Origin: Terriglobia bacterium
GTDB taxonomy: Bacteria > Acidobacteriota > Terriglobia > UBA7540
Direction: 5' to 3'
NCBI GenBank assembly: GCA_022866195.1
Contig: JALHUF010000178.1
Span: forward strand, 1 to 5,629
DNA: 5,629 bases
In this document: positions 1 through 4,198 of the stretch, one piece after another
Layout: each line of letters starts with the position of its first letter
How positions within the stretch are numbered: position 1 is the stretch's first letter
Position numbers and translations under genes: made by a program
The notes under the pieces: model-generated
Told to the model about the DNA's origin: nothing
The model's input: the letters and a program-made list of their open reading frames with translations, nothing else
Databases searched by the model: none

Positions 1-296
1 GACAACTCCTGAACGATTGCGTCCGTGATTCGGGTGGCCTGATCCGATGGCTATACGAAAACCAAGGTGTTCGCAGATTCGATGCGTCGAATCGGCTGTT
101 CTTGGTACTGGTAAACACCCAGAACTACTTTGCCTCGTGGAAGCTAAAGCGCGCGAAAGATCTCCTTGAGCGCGACATCGGTCGATACCTCGATGCGGTT
201 TCAGGAAATCACGTGGGTCGCCGTATTCAGTTTGATTGGGAGGGCGAACGCCACACCGCAACGAGTGATGCGGTTTTCGTCATGCACGGAGCCTAG
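1..296 (+). CDS. 3' end of an unrecognised gene (partial)
   Basis: The frame is open from base 3 to a TAG at 294-296, giving about 97 residues of a protein whose start lies outside the window. The visible part looks like a real soluble protein: a hydrophobic beta-like stretch (LFLVLVNTQNYF), then a charged helix (SWKLKRAKDLLERDIGRYLD), then a short mixed tail ending in SDAVFVMHGA. There is no membrane segment or signal. I do not recognise the family. Because the next short frame carries a type IIG restriction-methylase tail, a DNA-modification or restriction context is possible, but nothing in this fragment proves it. The TTG at 102 would be an internal start and is not credible, since the frame continues upstream without a stop. 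The frame is confident; the function is unknown. Confidence 0.7.
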   Translation, partial: QLLNDCVRDSGGLIRWLYENQGVRRFDASNRLFLVLVNTQNYFASWKLKRAKDLLERDIGRYLDAVSGNHVGRRIQFDWEGERHTATSDAVFVMHGA

Positions 297-298
297 AG

Positions 299-463
299 AT
301 GCGCGTAGCAAGGAATGCCGCCCAGCAACCGCTTGCAGCGGACGACGTTCCGCCGCCGCTGAGGCGGAGCGTTAGGCGTAGCGTGTCCCACACCGCCCGG
401 CTGGTATATGACCTGTACGGTTTGACGACTGAGGAAATCGCGCTCGTGGAAGGGCAGGAGTAA
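299..463 (+). pseudogene. Remnant C-terminal tail of an Eco57I-like type IIG restriction-methyltransferase
   Basis: A 54-codon frame runs from ATG 299 to TAA 461-463, starting two bases after the previous stop. Its last 20 or so residues contain LVYDLYGLTTEEIALVEG. From memory of the family, this closely matches the conserved ending of Eco57I/type IIG N6-adenine methyltransferase-nuclease fusions (typically LVYELYGLT-EEI-IVEG). Those proteins are usually around a thousand residues, and here only the tail exists. The N-terminal 30 residues are Ala/Arg/Pro-rich and unlike the family. In this frame the first stop upstream is the TGA at 266-268, so the tail cannot simply continue a long upstream frame. 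I infer a decayed or rearranged 3' end whose ATG may be accidental. It could also be expressed as a small protein, or result from a frameshift joining it to the gene ending at 296. Confidence 0.55.
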
Positions 464-470
464 GAAGGCA

Positions 471-502
471 GGTCCGATCTACGGTCCGATCAGGATCGGA
501 CC
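471..502. repeat. Short direct and inverted repeats of GGTCCGATC
   Basis: GGTCCGATC occurs at 471-479 and again at 483-491. The second copy is followed, after two bases, by its perfect reverse complement GATCGGACC at 494-502. The inverted pair forms a 9-bp stem with a 2-base centre, as a DNA palindrome or cruciform. It directly abuts the 32-bp tandem array and shares the GGTCCGA core with it, so it may be a degenerate edge of the same repeat family. Confidence 0.8.
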
Positions 503-503
503 A

Positions 504-663
504 TCGGTCCGACCTGTGGACTCCGATGGAGTCTATCGGTCCGACCTGTGGACTCCGATGGAGTCTATCGGTCCGACCTGTGGACTCCGATGGAGTCTAT
601 CGGTCCGACCTGTGGACTCCGATGGAGTCTATCGGTCCGAGCTGTGGACTCCGATGGAGTCTA
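504..663. repeat. Five tandem copies of a 32-bp palindrome-rich unit
   Basis: Units occupy 504-535, 536-567, 568-599, 600-631 and 632-663, head to tail with no spacer, so this is not a CRISPR. Units 1-4 are identical as read; unit 5 differs by a C-to-G change at 641. Each unit contains GGTCcGACC (4-bp arms), overlapped by TCGGtCCGA, and GACTCCgatGGAGTC (6-bp arms, 3-base loop). All three forward frames stay open through the array because 32 is not a multiple of three and no phase creates a stop. That produces long but spurious reading frames. The unit length is close to three helical turns, so equivalent sites would lie on one face of the DNA. A multi-site operator, a minisatellite or a structured leader RNA are all possible. 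Confidence 0.95.
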
Positions 664-666
664 TCG

Positions 667-730
667 GACTCCAGAAATCGGAGACTCCAGAAATCGGAGA
701 CTCCAGAAATCGGAGACTCCAGAAATCGGA
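667..730. repeat. Four tandem copies of a 16-bp unit (GACTCCAGAAATCGGA)
   Basis: Perfect copies lie at 667-682, 683-698, 699-714 and 715-730, three bases after the 32-bp array. The unit is half the length of the 32-bp unit and shares GACTCC and ATCGG with it. Read in reverse complement it contains TCCGAT and GGAGTC separated by TTCT. The 32-bp unit has the same two words directly joined, so this array looks like an inverted, expanded relative. The junction ATCGGAG (677-683 and every 16 bp) is complementary to CTCCGAT in each 32-bp unit. The last copy extends this to 8 bases, ATCGGAGT at 725-732. Confidence 0.95.
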
Positions 731-757
731 GTGTCAGAAGACGGAAGTCAGAATGTA

Positions 758-787
758 TGGATTTCGACTCCCCTTTGGCCCGATAAT
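758..787 (+). promoter_or_regulatory. Weak candidate promoter for hicBA
   Basis: GATAAT at 782-787 is a good -10-like hexamer about 28 bases before the hicB start. The best partner at 18-bp spacing, TGGATT at 758-763, matches the -35 consensus poorly. The position between the repeat block and the ribosome binding site suits a hicBA promoter, and it would put the repeats just upstream of the polymerase site. Other AT-rich hexamers at 790-803 compete, so this is tentative. Confidence 0.25.
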
Positions 788-815
788 AGGAATTAGGAAT
801 AATGAGGTATCTCAG

Positions 816-1058
816 ATGCTGAGAAACTACATCCAGACAGCGATGCGCCAGGCAAAATACGAAATACTGCCAGAGGATGGTTCCTTCTACGGGGAGATAC
901 CCAGCTTCGATGGGGTGTACGCTAATGCCGACAAGCTGGAAAAGTGCCGGGAAGAACTGGAGGAGGTTCTCGAGGAATGGATTCTGCTGCGAGTTTCCCG
1001 GAATCTGCCGTTGCCCGTTGTGGAAGGAATGGAGTTGGTGATTAAAGAAACCGCCTAA
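816..1058 (+). CDS. hicB: HicB-family antitoxin
   Basis: This 80-residue protein is the antitoxin of a type II toxin-antitoxin pair; HicB binds and blocks the HicA ribonuclease and usually represses its own operon. The sequence follows the small HicB pattern: an N-terminal YIQTAMRQAKYEIL strand-helix, then FYGEIPSFDGVYANAD (compare the family core Y-GEIP---GV-A), then an acidic helix KCREELEEVLEEWILL, and a short C-terminal tail. I see no separate C-terminal ribbon-helix-helix or helix-turn-helix, so the way it would bind DNA is not apparent. The ATG at 816 is chosen because GAGG at 804-807 sits 8 bases upstream and homologous proteins begin here. The same frame runs open back to 516, but only through the tandem repeats. 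It overlaps hicA by one base (TAATG). The antitoxin-first order differs from E. coli hicAB. Confidence 0.92.
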   Translation: MLRNYIQTAMRQAKYEILPEDGSFYGEIPSFDGVYANADKLEKCREELEEVLEEWILLRVSRNLPLPVVEGMELVIKETA

Positions 1059-1276
1059 TGCCTCGCCTGGGTCCCATCAAGCGACAGGATTTGATCCGCC
1101 ATCTGAAACAGCTTGGATTCAAGGGTCCTTATTCGGGTGGGAAGCATCAGTTCATGATCAAAGGTGGCCTGACCTTAACCCTTCCTAACCCGCACAGAGG
1201 AGACATCGGAATCGGACTGATTACTCGCATTCTCCGGCAAGCGGGAATTGACAAGGACGAGTGGGAAAAGCTGTAG
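1058..1276 (+). CDS. hicA: HicA-family mRNA interferase toxin
   Basis: This 72-residue protein is the toxin partner. HicA proteins have a double-stranded-RNA-binding-like fold and cleave mRNA and tmRNA independently of translation when freed from HicB. The sequence shows the family layout: an N-terminal helix (KRQDLIRHLKQLGF), the GPYSGGKHQFM strand with the conserved catalytic histidine (His30), the LTLTLPNPHRGDIGIGL strand and loop, and a C-terminal helix (ITRILRQAGIDKDEW). Length and motifs look complete, so an active toxin is expected. Its ATG overlaps the hicB stop, which implies translational coupling. The TAG stop is part of the GTAG heading the stem-loop that follows. The pair is visibly less GC-rich than the genes at 2624-5346, consistent with acquisition, although I cannot test that here. 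Confidence 0.93.
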   Translation: MPRLGPIKRQDLIRHLKQLGFKGPYSGGKHQFMIKGGLTLTLPNPHRGDIGIGLITRILRQAGIDKDEWEKL

Positions 1277-1311
1277 CCTGGCGCAGACCTGAGAAGAAAG
1301 GTCTGCGCCAG
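1273..1311 (+). repeat. GTAG-headed stem-loop at the end of hicA
   Basis: GTAG (1273-1276, including the hicA stop) is followed by a perfect 13-bp stem: CTGGCGCAGACCT at 1278-1290 and AGGTCTGCGCCAG at 1299-1311, with loop GAGAAGAA. After the stem come CCCCCC and no T-run, so it is not a standard intrinsic terminator, though it could protect the mRNA 3' end. The stem core GCGCAGACCT is the same as in the stem-loop at 2179-2203, which suggests a member of one dispersed palindrome family. Confidence 0.85.
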
Positions 1312-1373
1312 CCCCCCGATGTAACGCCCATTGAGCAGTTGTCCTTAGCCGAATAATTCACAAAGTGGACAAC

Positions 1374-1416
1374 AAAAAATGGTGGGCCGACCACGGCAAT
1401 GCGGGGTCGGCCCACC
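1374..1416 (-). terminator. Intrinsic terminator of the minus-strand gene at 1437-1886
   Basis: A perfect 12-bp GC-rich stem (GGTGGGCCGACC at 1381-1392 with GGTCGGCCCACC at 1405-1416, 12-base loop) is followed on the minus strand by A and then six T's (A-run at 1374-1379). This is a textbook Rho-independent terminator, placed about 20 bases after the stop of the gene it serves. It is directional: on the plus strand there is no T-run after the stem. Confidence 0.9.
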
Positions 1417-1436
1417 TGACGCGGCATCCAAAGTCC

Positions 1437-1886
1437 TTACATGTGGAATGCTCGCTTAAGCGGCTCAACCAGCTCGTCACAAATGCGGCGGATACGCTTG
1501 CCGTTCACATCGCGGTGCTCTTCGTACCATTTCTTAGGCCCCCCCGCCTTGAGCATATTGCGCGTCAACGAGGAGCCGACCCCTGCGAAGTCATGGGTCT
1601 TTGCCACGCCGTAAGCCTTCACTAAATCATTCAGGTCGGCCGTCCCATGTGGTTTCAGCCAGGCCTGCATGACCGCCTGCTGACTGCGGTGGCCGGACGC
1701 TGCGGCATGAGATACGTATCCGGCGAATTTCGGGGCCACTCTGTCGGGCCAGCCTGATGCGCTAGTGTTTGATATCTGGCCGCTGTTCTTGTTACTCGCG
1801 CCGAACGCCGCAGCCATGCGGCTGAGGGCTTGCATGATCTCAGCGTCTGCCCCATCGTAGTTTAGCGTTAAGGTTAAAGTGGGCAT
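1437..1886 (-). CDS. Unrecognised 149-residue protein in its own transcription unit
   Basis: I do not recognise this family. The start ATG at 1886-1884 is well supported: AAAGGAGG lies 11 bases upstream (1898-1905). The N-terminus has a short strand-like repeat (TLTLTLNYD), then a helix rich in Ala/Met (ADAEIMQALSRMAAAFG), then a polar Ser/Asn/Gly linker at about residues 30-45. The C-terminal hundred residues are helical and basic, with QQAVMQAWLKPHGTADLNDL, GVGSSLTRNMLKAGGPKKW and a closing KRIRRICDELVEPLKRAF. The last part has a winged-helix flavour and could bind nucleic acid; that is only an impression. There is no signal peptide or membrane segment. With its own promoter and terminator the gene stands alone, as cargo genes on phages and islands often do. 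Confidence 0.85.
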   Translation of the reverse strand: MPTLTLTLNYDGADAEIMQALSRMAAAFGASNKNSGQISNTSASGWPDRVAPKFAGYVSHAAASGHRSQQAVMQAWLKPHGTADLNDLVKAYGVAKTHDFAGVGSSLTRNMLKAGGPKKWYEEHRDVNGKRIRRICDELVEPLKRAFHM

Positions 1887-1918
1887 ACGTTTTGAGGCCT
1901 CCTTTGGCCTTTAAGAAT

Positions 1919-1947
1919 ACATTAAGGCTACTTCGAGGTTATGTCAA
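1919..1947 (-). promoter_or_regulatory. Promoter of the 149-residue protein gene
   Basis: On the minus strand a perfect -35 box TTGACA (1942-1947) is followed, after 17 bases, by TAATGT (1919-1924), a modest -10. CTTAAT at 15-bp spacing is an alternative. The placement about 35 bases ahead of the ATG, with a strong ribosome binding site between, makes a coherent unit with the terminator at 1374-1416. Confidence 0.65.
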
Positions 1948-1950
1948 GGA

Positions 1951-2172
1951 TTAACGTGCAGCGGCGGGCTGACACAGACCCTTCTTTTCGGGGTTGCGCC
2001 AGTAAGGCTTGCCCTCTTCCGTCACTCGAGCTGATCCACCCTCAGGACCGGCGTGCCGCCCAAGTAGTAGAAGCGCAAGTTCGACGACGGCCTGAAAGGG
2101 CAGCGGCAAGCGGCGAGTGACAGGCAAGAAGGCAGCAGTCAGAAGATACGAGTCAGAAGATGACAGCCGAGC
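1951..2172. other. Non-coding stretch with only marginal coding signs
   Basis: No convincing gene is seen here. On the minus strand a frame is open for roughly 75 codons, ending at the TAA complementary to 1951-1953. It ends with TEEGKPYWRNPEKKGLCQP, which reads like protein, but the frame lacks a good start and ribosome binding site. A second minus frame contains RFYYLGGTPVLRVDQLE before a stop. Both may be relics of a lost gene. The GTCAGAAGA word occurs twice, 14 bases apart, at 2138-2146 and 2152-2160. Confidence 0.4.
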
Positions 2173-2173
2173 G

Positions 2174-2252
2174 GGTAGCGCAGACCTGCTCTACAGGTCT
2201 GCGGCTTTTTTACTGAAAGAACCGCGGACCTACCAATCAGGTCCGCGCTACC
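2174..2252. repeat. Inverted pair of GTAG-headed stem-loops (REPIN-like), first pair
   Basis: The left element, on the plus strand, has GTAG at 2175-2178, then a 10-bp stem (2179-2188 with 2194-2203, loop CTCTA), an extra G, and CTTTTTT. The right element reads on the minus strand: GTAG (2251-2248), then a 9-bp stem (2239-2247 with 2223-2231), then GGTTCTTT. The outer arms 2174-2187 and 2239-2252 are inverted repeats of each other with one mismatch in 14. REP sequences are known for a GTAG head followed by an imperfect palindrome and for pairing in inverted orientation, with spread attributed to RAYT-type transposases. No transposase is present in this window. Confidence 0.75.
2179..2211 (+). 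terminator. Terminator-like hairpin without an obvious upstream gene
   Basis: CGCAGACCTG and CAGGTCTGCG form a perfect 10-bp stem, followed by GC and six T's (2206-2211). By sequence this is a strong plus-strand intrinsic terminator. No plus-strand gene precedes it for about 900 bases, so it may act on read-through transcription or simply be a property of the repeat element it belongs to. Confidence 0.6.
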
Positions 2253-2300
2253 TACGACCCAAGGTCGGATGAGCGCACATCCCGTCGATAGGGCCAGTAA

Positions 2301-2380
2301 GTAGCCACGGCACGGTTTATGTGCCGTGGGCTTTTCACATTCCTTACGAACCCACGGCATAAAGATCATGCCGTGGCTAC
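2301..2380. repeat. Inverted pair of GTAG-headed stem-loops (REPIN-like), second pair
   Basis: The left element has GTAG at 2301-2304, a 9-bp stem (CCACGGCAC 2305-2313 with GTGCCGTGG 2321-2329), an extra G, and CTTTT. The right element, on the minus strand, has GTAG at 2380-2377 and a 9-bp stem (2368-2376 with 2352-2360) followed by GTTCG. The outer arms GTAGCCACGGCA (2301-2312) and TGCCGTGGCTAC (2369-2380) match perfectly over 12 bp. The inner arms 2322-2330 and 2351-2359 match over 9 bp. The region can therefore fold as two hairpins or as one long hairpin. The stem sequence differs from the first pair, but the head, bulged G and T-rich end are shared. Confidence 0.8.
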
Positions 2381-2401
2381 CGGCTCGTTCCCCGAACAAT
2401 C

Positions 2402-2436
2402 AAAAACCGCAGACTTGCAGAACAAGTCTGCGCTAC
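2402..2436 (-). repeat. Single GTAG-headed stem-loop on the minus strand
   Basis: On the minus strand GTAG (2436-2433) precedes a perfect 10-bp stem (2423-2432 with 2408-2417, loop TTCTG), then GG region bases and five T's (A-run 2402-2406). It nearly matches the stem-loop at 2175-2211, differing mainly by a compensated C/T change within both arms. It is unpaired, or its partner has decayed. It could work as a minus-strand terminator, but no gene lies just upstream on that strand. Confidence 0.75.
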
Positions 2437-2501
2437 CCACTCCCTCAATGATTCGTCGGTTCTCAGTATGGATCGGCTGGCCTGATTTCAGTCTTGTATC
2501 T

Positions 2502-2527
2502 TGGCCGCAGAGCTGCGCTCTGCGCCA
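2502..2527. repeat. Further stem-loop, CGCAGAG/CTCTGCG
   Basis: CGCAGAG (2506-2512) and CTCTGCG (2518-2524) form a 7-bp stem with loop CTGCG, extended by TGG/CCA (2502-2504 with 2525-2527) across a bulged C. It resembles the neighbouring elements in the CGCAGA core but has no GTAG head, so it may be a degenerate member or unrelated. Confidence 0.5.
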
Positions 2528-2598
2528 GCCTGCGATAGCGGAAAGTGATCTCGCCTCGATTTGAGTCAAACTGACCCACCACCCGCTTTCCGTATGCC

Positions 2599-2628
2599 TC
2601 GACGGCCCCGCGCCGGCTAGTGTATGAT
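2599..2628 (+). promoter_or_regulatory. Candidate promoter overlapping the annotated start of the TPR-peptidase gene
   Basis: TATGAT at 2623-2628, preceded by TG (extended -10 style), has TCGACG at 2599-2604 at 18-bp spacing as a partial -35. If used, transcription would begin near 2634, after the ATGs at 2624 and 2627. Translation would then start at ATG 2639, nearly leaderless. A perfect 11-bp palindrome, TTTGAGTCAAA, lies at 2560-2570, about 30 bases before the -35, and could be an operator. Confidence 0.35.
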
Positions 2629-4150
2629 GCCTCACGACATGCTTAGTCGTCATCCAGCGCGATGGCTGCTCAGTGTTCCCCTCGGAAAACTCTGGCGGCT
2701 GCGCCGGCTGTGCGCCGGACTGACTTTCGTGTCCGCTCTCGTGTCCTCCACCGCTTTTGCCGATGTTATCTATTTGAAGAATGGTCGCAAGATCGTCGCC
2801 GAGGTCTCCCGCGAGGACGCGAAGCAGCTTTTTCTGGTGCGCGAGGAGGGCGAGTTCGCCATCCCTCGCAGCCTGGTGGACCACATCGAGAAGTCTTCCC
2901 CGGCCGACGCTGAAGCGCCAAGCCCGGCGAGTTCCGAGGAAACCACTGCCCCGCTCGATCTGCCGCTGCCGCCTCCTGCGGCGGTCGAGCCCCAGCTCGA
3001 AGCGTCGTCATCCGTCATCAAGGACAATGCCATTGACGAGGCTTACCTTCAGCACCTCGACAACGAGGTGCTGCGCAATCCCTCTGTCGAGAACCGGCAT
3101 CGCCTGGCGCAAGGTTACCAGGAAGCGGCCATCTTTCTGACGCGCCGGGGTGACCCGCAGGGCGCCATCGAGAACTATCGCCACGCGCTTCCTTTCGCCC
3201 CGGACGATTTCGCCTTGACGCTCGCTTTGGGCTATTTGCTCGTGAAGCAGAACCGTTACAACGAAGCCCTCGAGCTGCTGCTTCCGGCTGCCACGCGCTA
3301 CCCGGAGTCTCCGGATATTCCAATGCTGCTGGGATCGGCGTACTACGCCACCGAGCATATGGATCGCGCGATTGCGGAATGGAACAAGGCGCTGGCCATC
3401 CAGGATAATCCCCGGCTCCGGGAAGCGCTGGCCCGCGCCCAGCAGGAGCACCGCCTGGCAGGCGCCTACAAAGAACTCCGCAGCCAGCACTTCCTGCTCC
3501 GCTACGACGGGAACGAGGCGACCGCGCTGGGAGCGGAAGTCTTGAAGAGGCTGGAGCTGGATTTCCGCGACCTCCAGCTCGACTTGGATTTCTTCCCCCG
3601 CGAACCAATCGTGGTCCTGCTCTATCCCGATCAGGCGTTTCACGATATCGCCCGCTCACCCTCCTGGGTGGGAGCGGTGAACGACGGGAAAATCCGCGTG
3701 CCGGTTTCGGGCCTTTCCAGCATGACCCCGGACCTGGCGCGCGTCCTTAGACACGAATTAGCGCACTCGTTCGTCCGGCAGATCAGCCTGGGCCGCTGCC
3801 CGACCTGGTTCAACGAAGGGCTGGCTCAATTGGAGGAAGGCGCCACCACCGCCGGGCTGGGAGCACAACTGGCCCGCGCCTTCGCGAGCGATCACTTGCC
3901 GCCGTTCTCAGCCCTGGAGACTTCGTTCCTGAATCTGCCGCACGACCAAGTGGGGCTCGCCTACGCGAAATCCCTGGCGGCCCTCGAATACCTGCGCGAT
4001 AGCTTTGGCTTGGCGGAGATCCGCCGCCTGCTGAAACTCATGCCTGCCACGCCTGACGTCAATTCTCTCCTCCAGGATGAATTGCGGCTCACCTACGCGG
4101 CGTTCGAGCAAGAAGTAGCCAACTATGTCGTGAAGCGCTACGGATCGTAG
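2624..4150 (+). CDS. Exported TPR protein with a gluzincin-type zinc peptidase domain (peptidase MA-like)
   Basis: The 508-residue protein is probably secreted or periplasmic. Residues 1-46 carry a signal peptide: basic n-region, hydrophobic core CAGLTFVSALV, and STAFA before a likely cleavage ahead of D47. Residues 47-90 (DVIYLKNGRKIVAE...IPRSLVDHIEK) form a small beta domain common in such exported proteins. A Pro/Ala/Glu linker follows to about 130, then TPR-like helices at about 140-275 (GDPQGAIENYRHALPFAPDD, NRYNEALELLLPAATRYPES, MDRAIAEWNKALAIQ). From about 285 to the end is a metallopeptidase domain with HELAH (H377, E378, H381) and the downstream NEG glutamate E398, expected to bind zinc. 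The motif set looks catalytically intact. The substrate is unknown. The start is uncertain: ATG 2624, 2627 or 2639 all keep the signal peptide, and none has a clear ribosome binding site. It converges on the M20 gene. Confidence 0.92.
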   Translation: MMPHDMLSRHPARWLLSVPLGKLWRLRRLCAGLTFVSALVSSTAFADVIYLKNGRKIVAEVSREDAKQLFLVREEGEFAIPRSLVDHIEKSSPADAEAPSPASSEETTAPLDLPLPPPAAVEPQLEASSSVIKDNAIDEAYLQHLDNEVLRNPSVENRHRLAQGYQEAAIFLTRRGDPQGAIENYRHALPFAPDDFALTLALGYLLVKQNRYNEALELLLPAATRYPESPDIPMLLGSAYYATEHMDRAIAEWNKALAIQDNPRLREALARAQQEHRLAGAYKELRSQHFLLRYDGNEATALGAEVLKRLELDFRDLQLDLDFFPREPIVVLLYPDQAFHDIARSPSWVGAVNDGKIRVPVSGLSSMTPDLARVLRHELAHSFVRQISLGRCPTWFNEGLAQLEEGATTAGLGAQLARAFASDHLPPFSALETSFLNLPHDQVGLAYAKSLAALEYLRDSFGLAEIRRLLKLMPATPDVNSLLQDELRLTYAAFEQEVANYVVKRYGS

Positions 4151-4198
4151 CCGTGGCCCGCCGCTCGGTAATCACGGCGGCTGGATGAGCGCTGCTAC
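4147..4198. repeat. Inverted repeat between convergent genes, GTAG at both gene ends
   Basis: The 44 bp between the stops contains CCGCCG (4158-4163) and CGGCGG (4175-4180) around an 11-base loop. GTAGC occurs on the plus strand at 4147-4151, overlapping the stop of the TPR-peptidase gene. It also occurs on the minus strand at 4198-4194, overlapping the stop of the M20 gene. There is no T-run, so a classic bidirectional terminator is not evident. The geometry resembles a GTAG-headed inverted pair, but the motif is short and could be chance. Confidence 0.4.

Noticed and set aside
504..730. CRISPR array
   Set aside because: The units are directly joined with no variable spacers, and no cas gene is visible.
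516..815. N-terminal extension of hicB encoding a repetitive protein through the tandem arrays
   Set aside because: All three forward frames are open through the array simply because the units lack stops. The family start and a good ribosome binding site lie at 816, and the extension has no protein character apart from the DNA repeat.
2139..2399. 86-residue minus-strand reading frame
   Set aside because: It crosses both inverted stem-loop pairs, so its sequence is dictated by repeats, and no start signal is visible.
2319..2564. 81-residue plus-strand reading frame
   Set aside because: It runs through the stem-loop elements, has no ribosome binding site, and its composition follows the palindromes rather than a protein.
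2560..2585. Insertion sequence end suggested by the palindrome TTTGAGTCAAA and the following ACTGACCCACC
   Set aside because: There is no matching inverted end, no target duplication and no transposase gene in the window, so I kept it only as a possible operator.
3008..3659. Two long minus-strand frames of more than 200 codons opposite the TPR-peptidase gene
   Set aside because: They are antisense shadows in a GC-rich gene whose own frame has clear domains and zinc-binding motifs.
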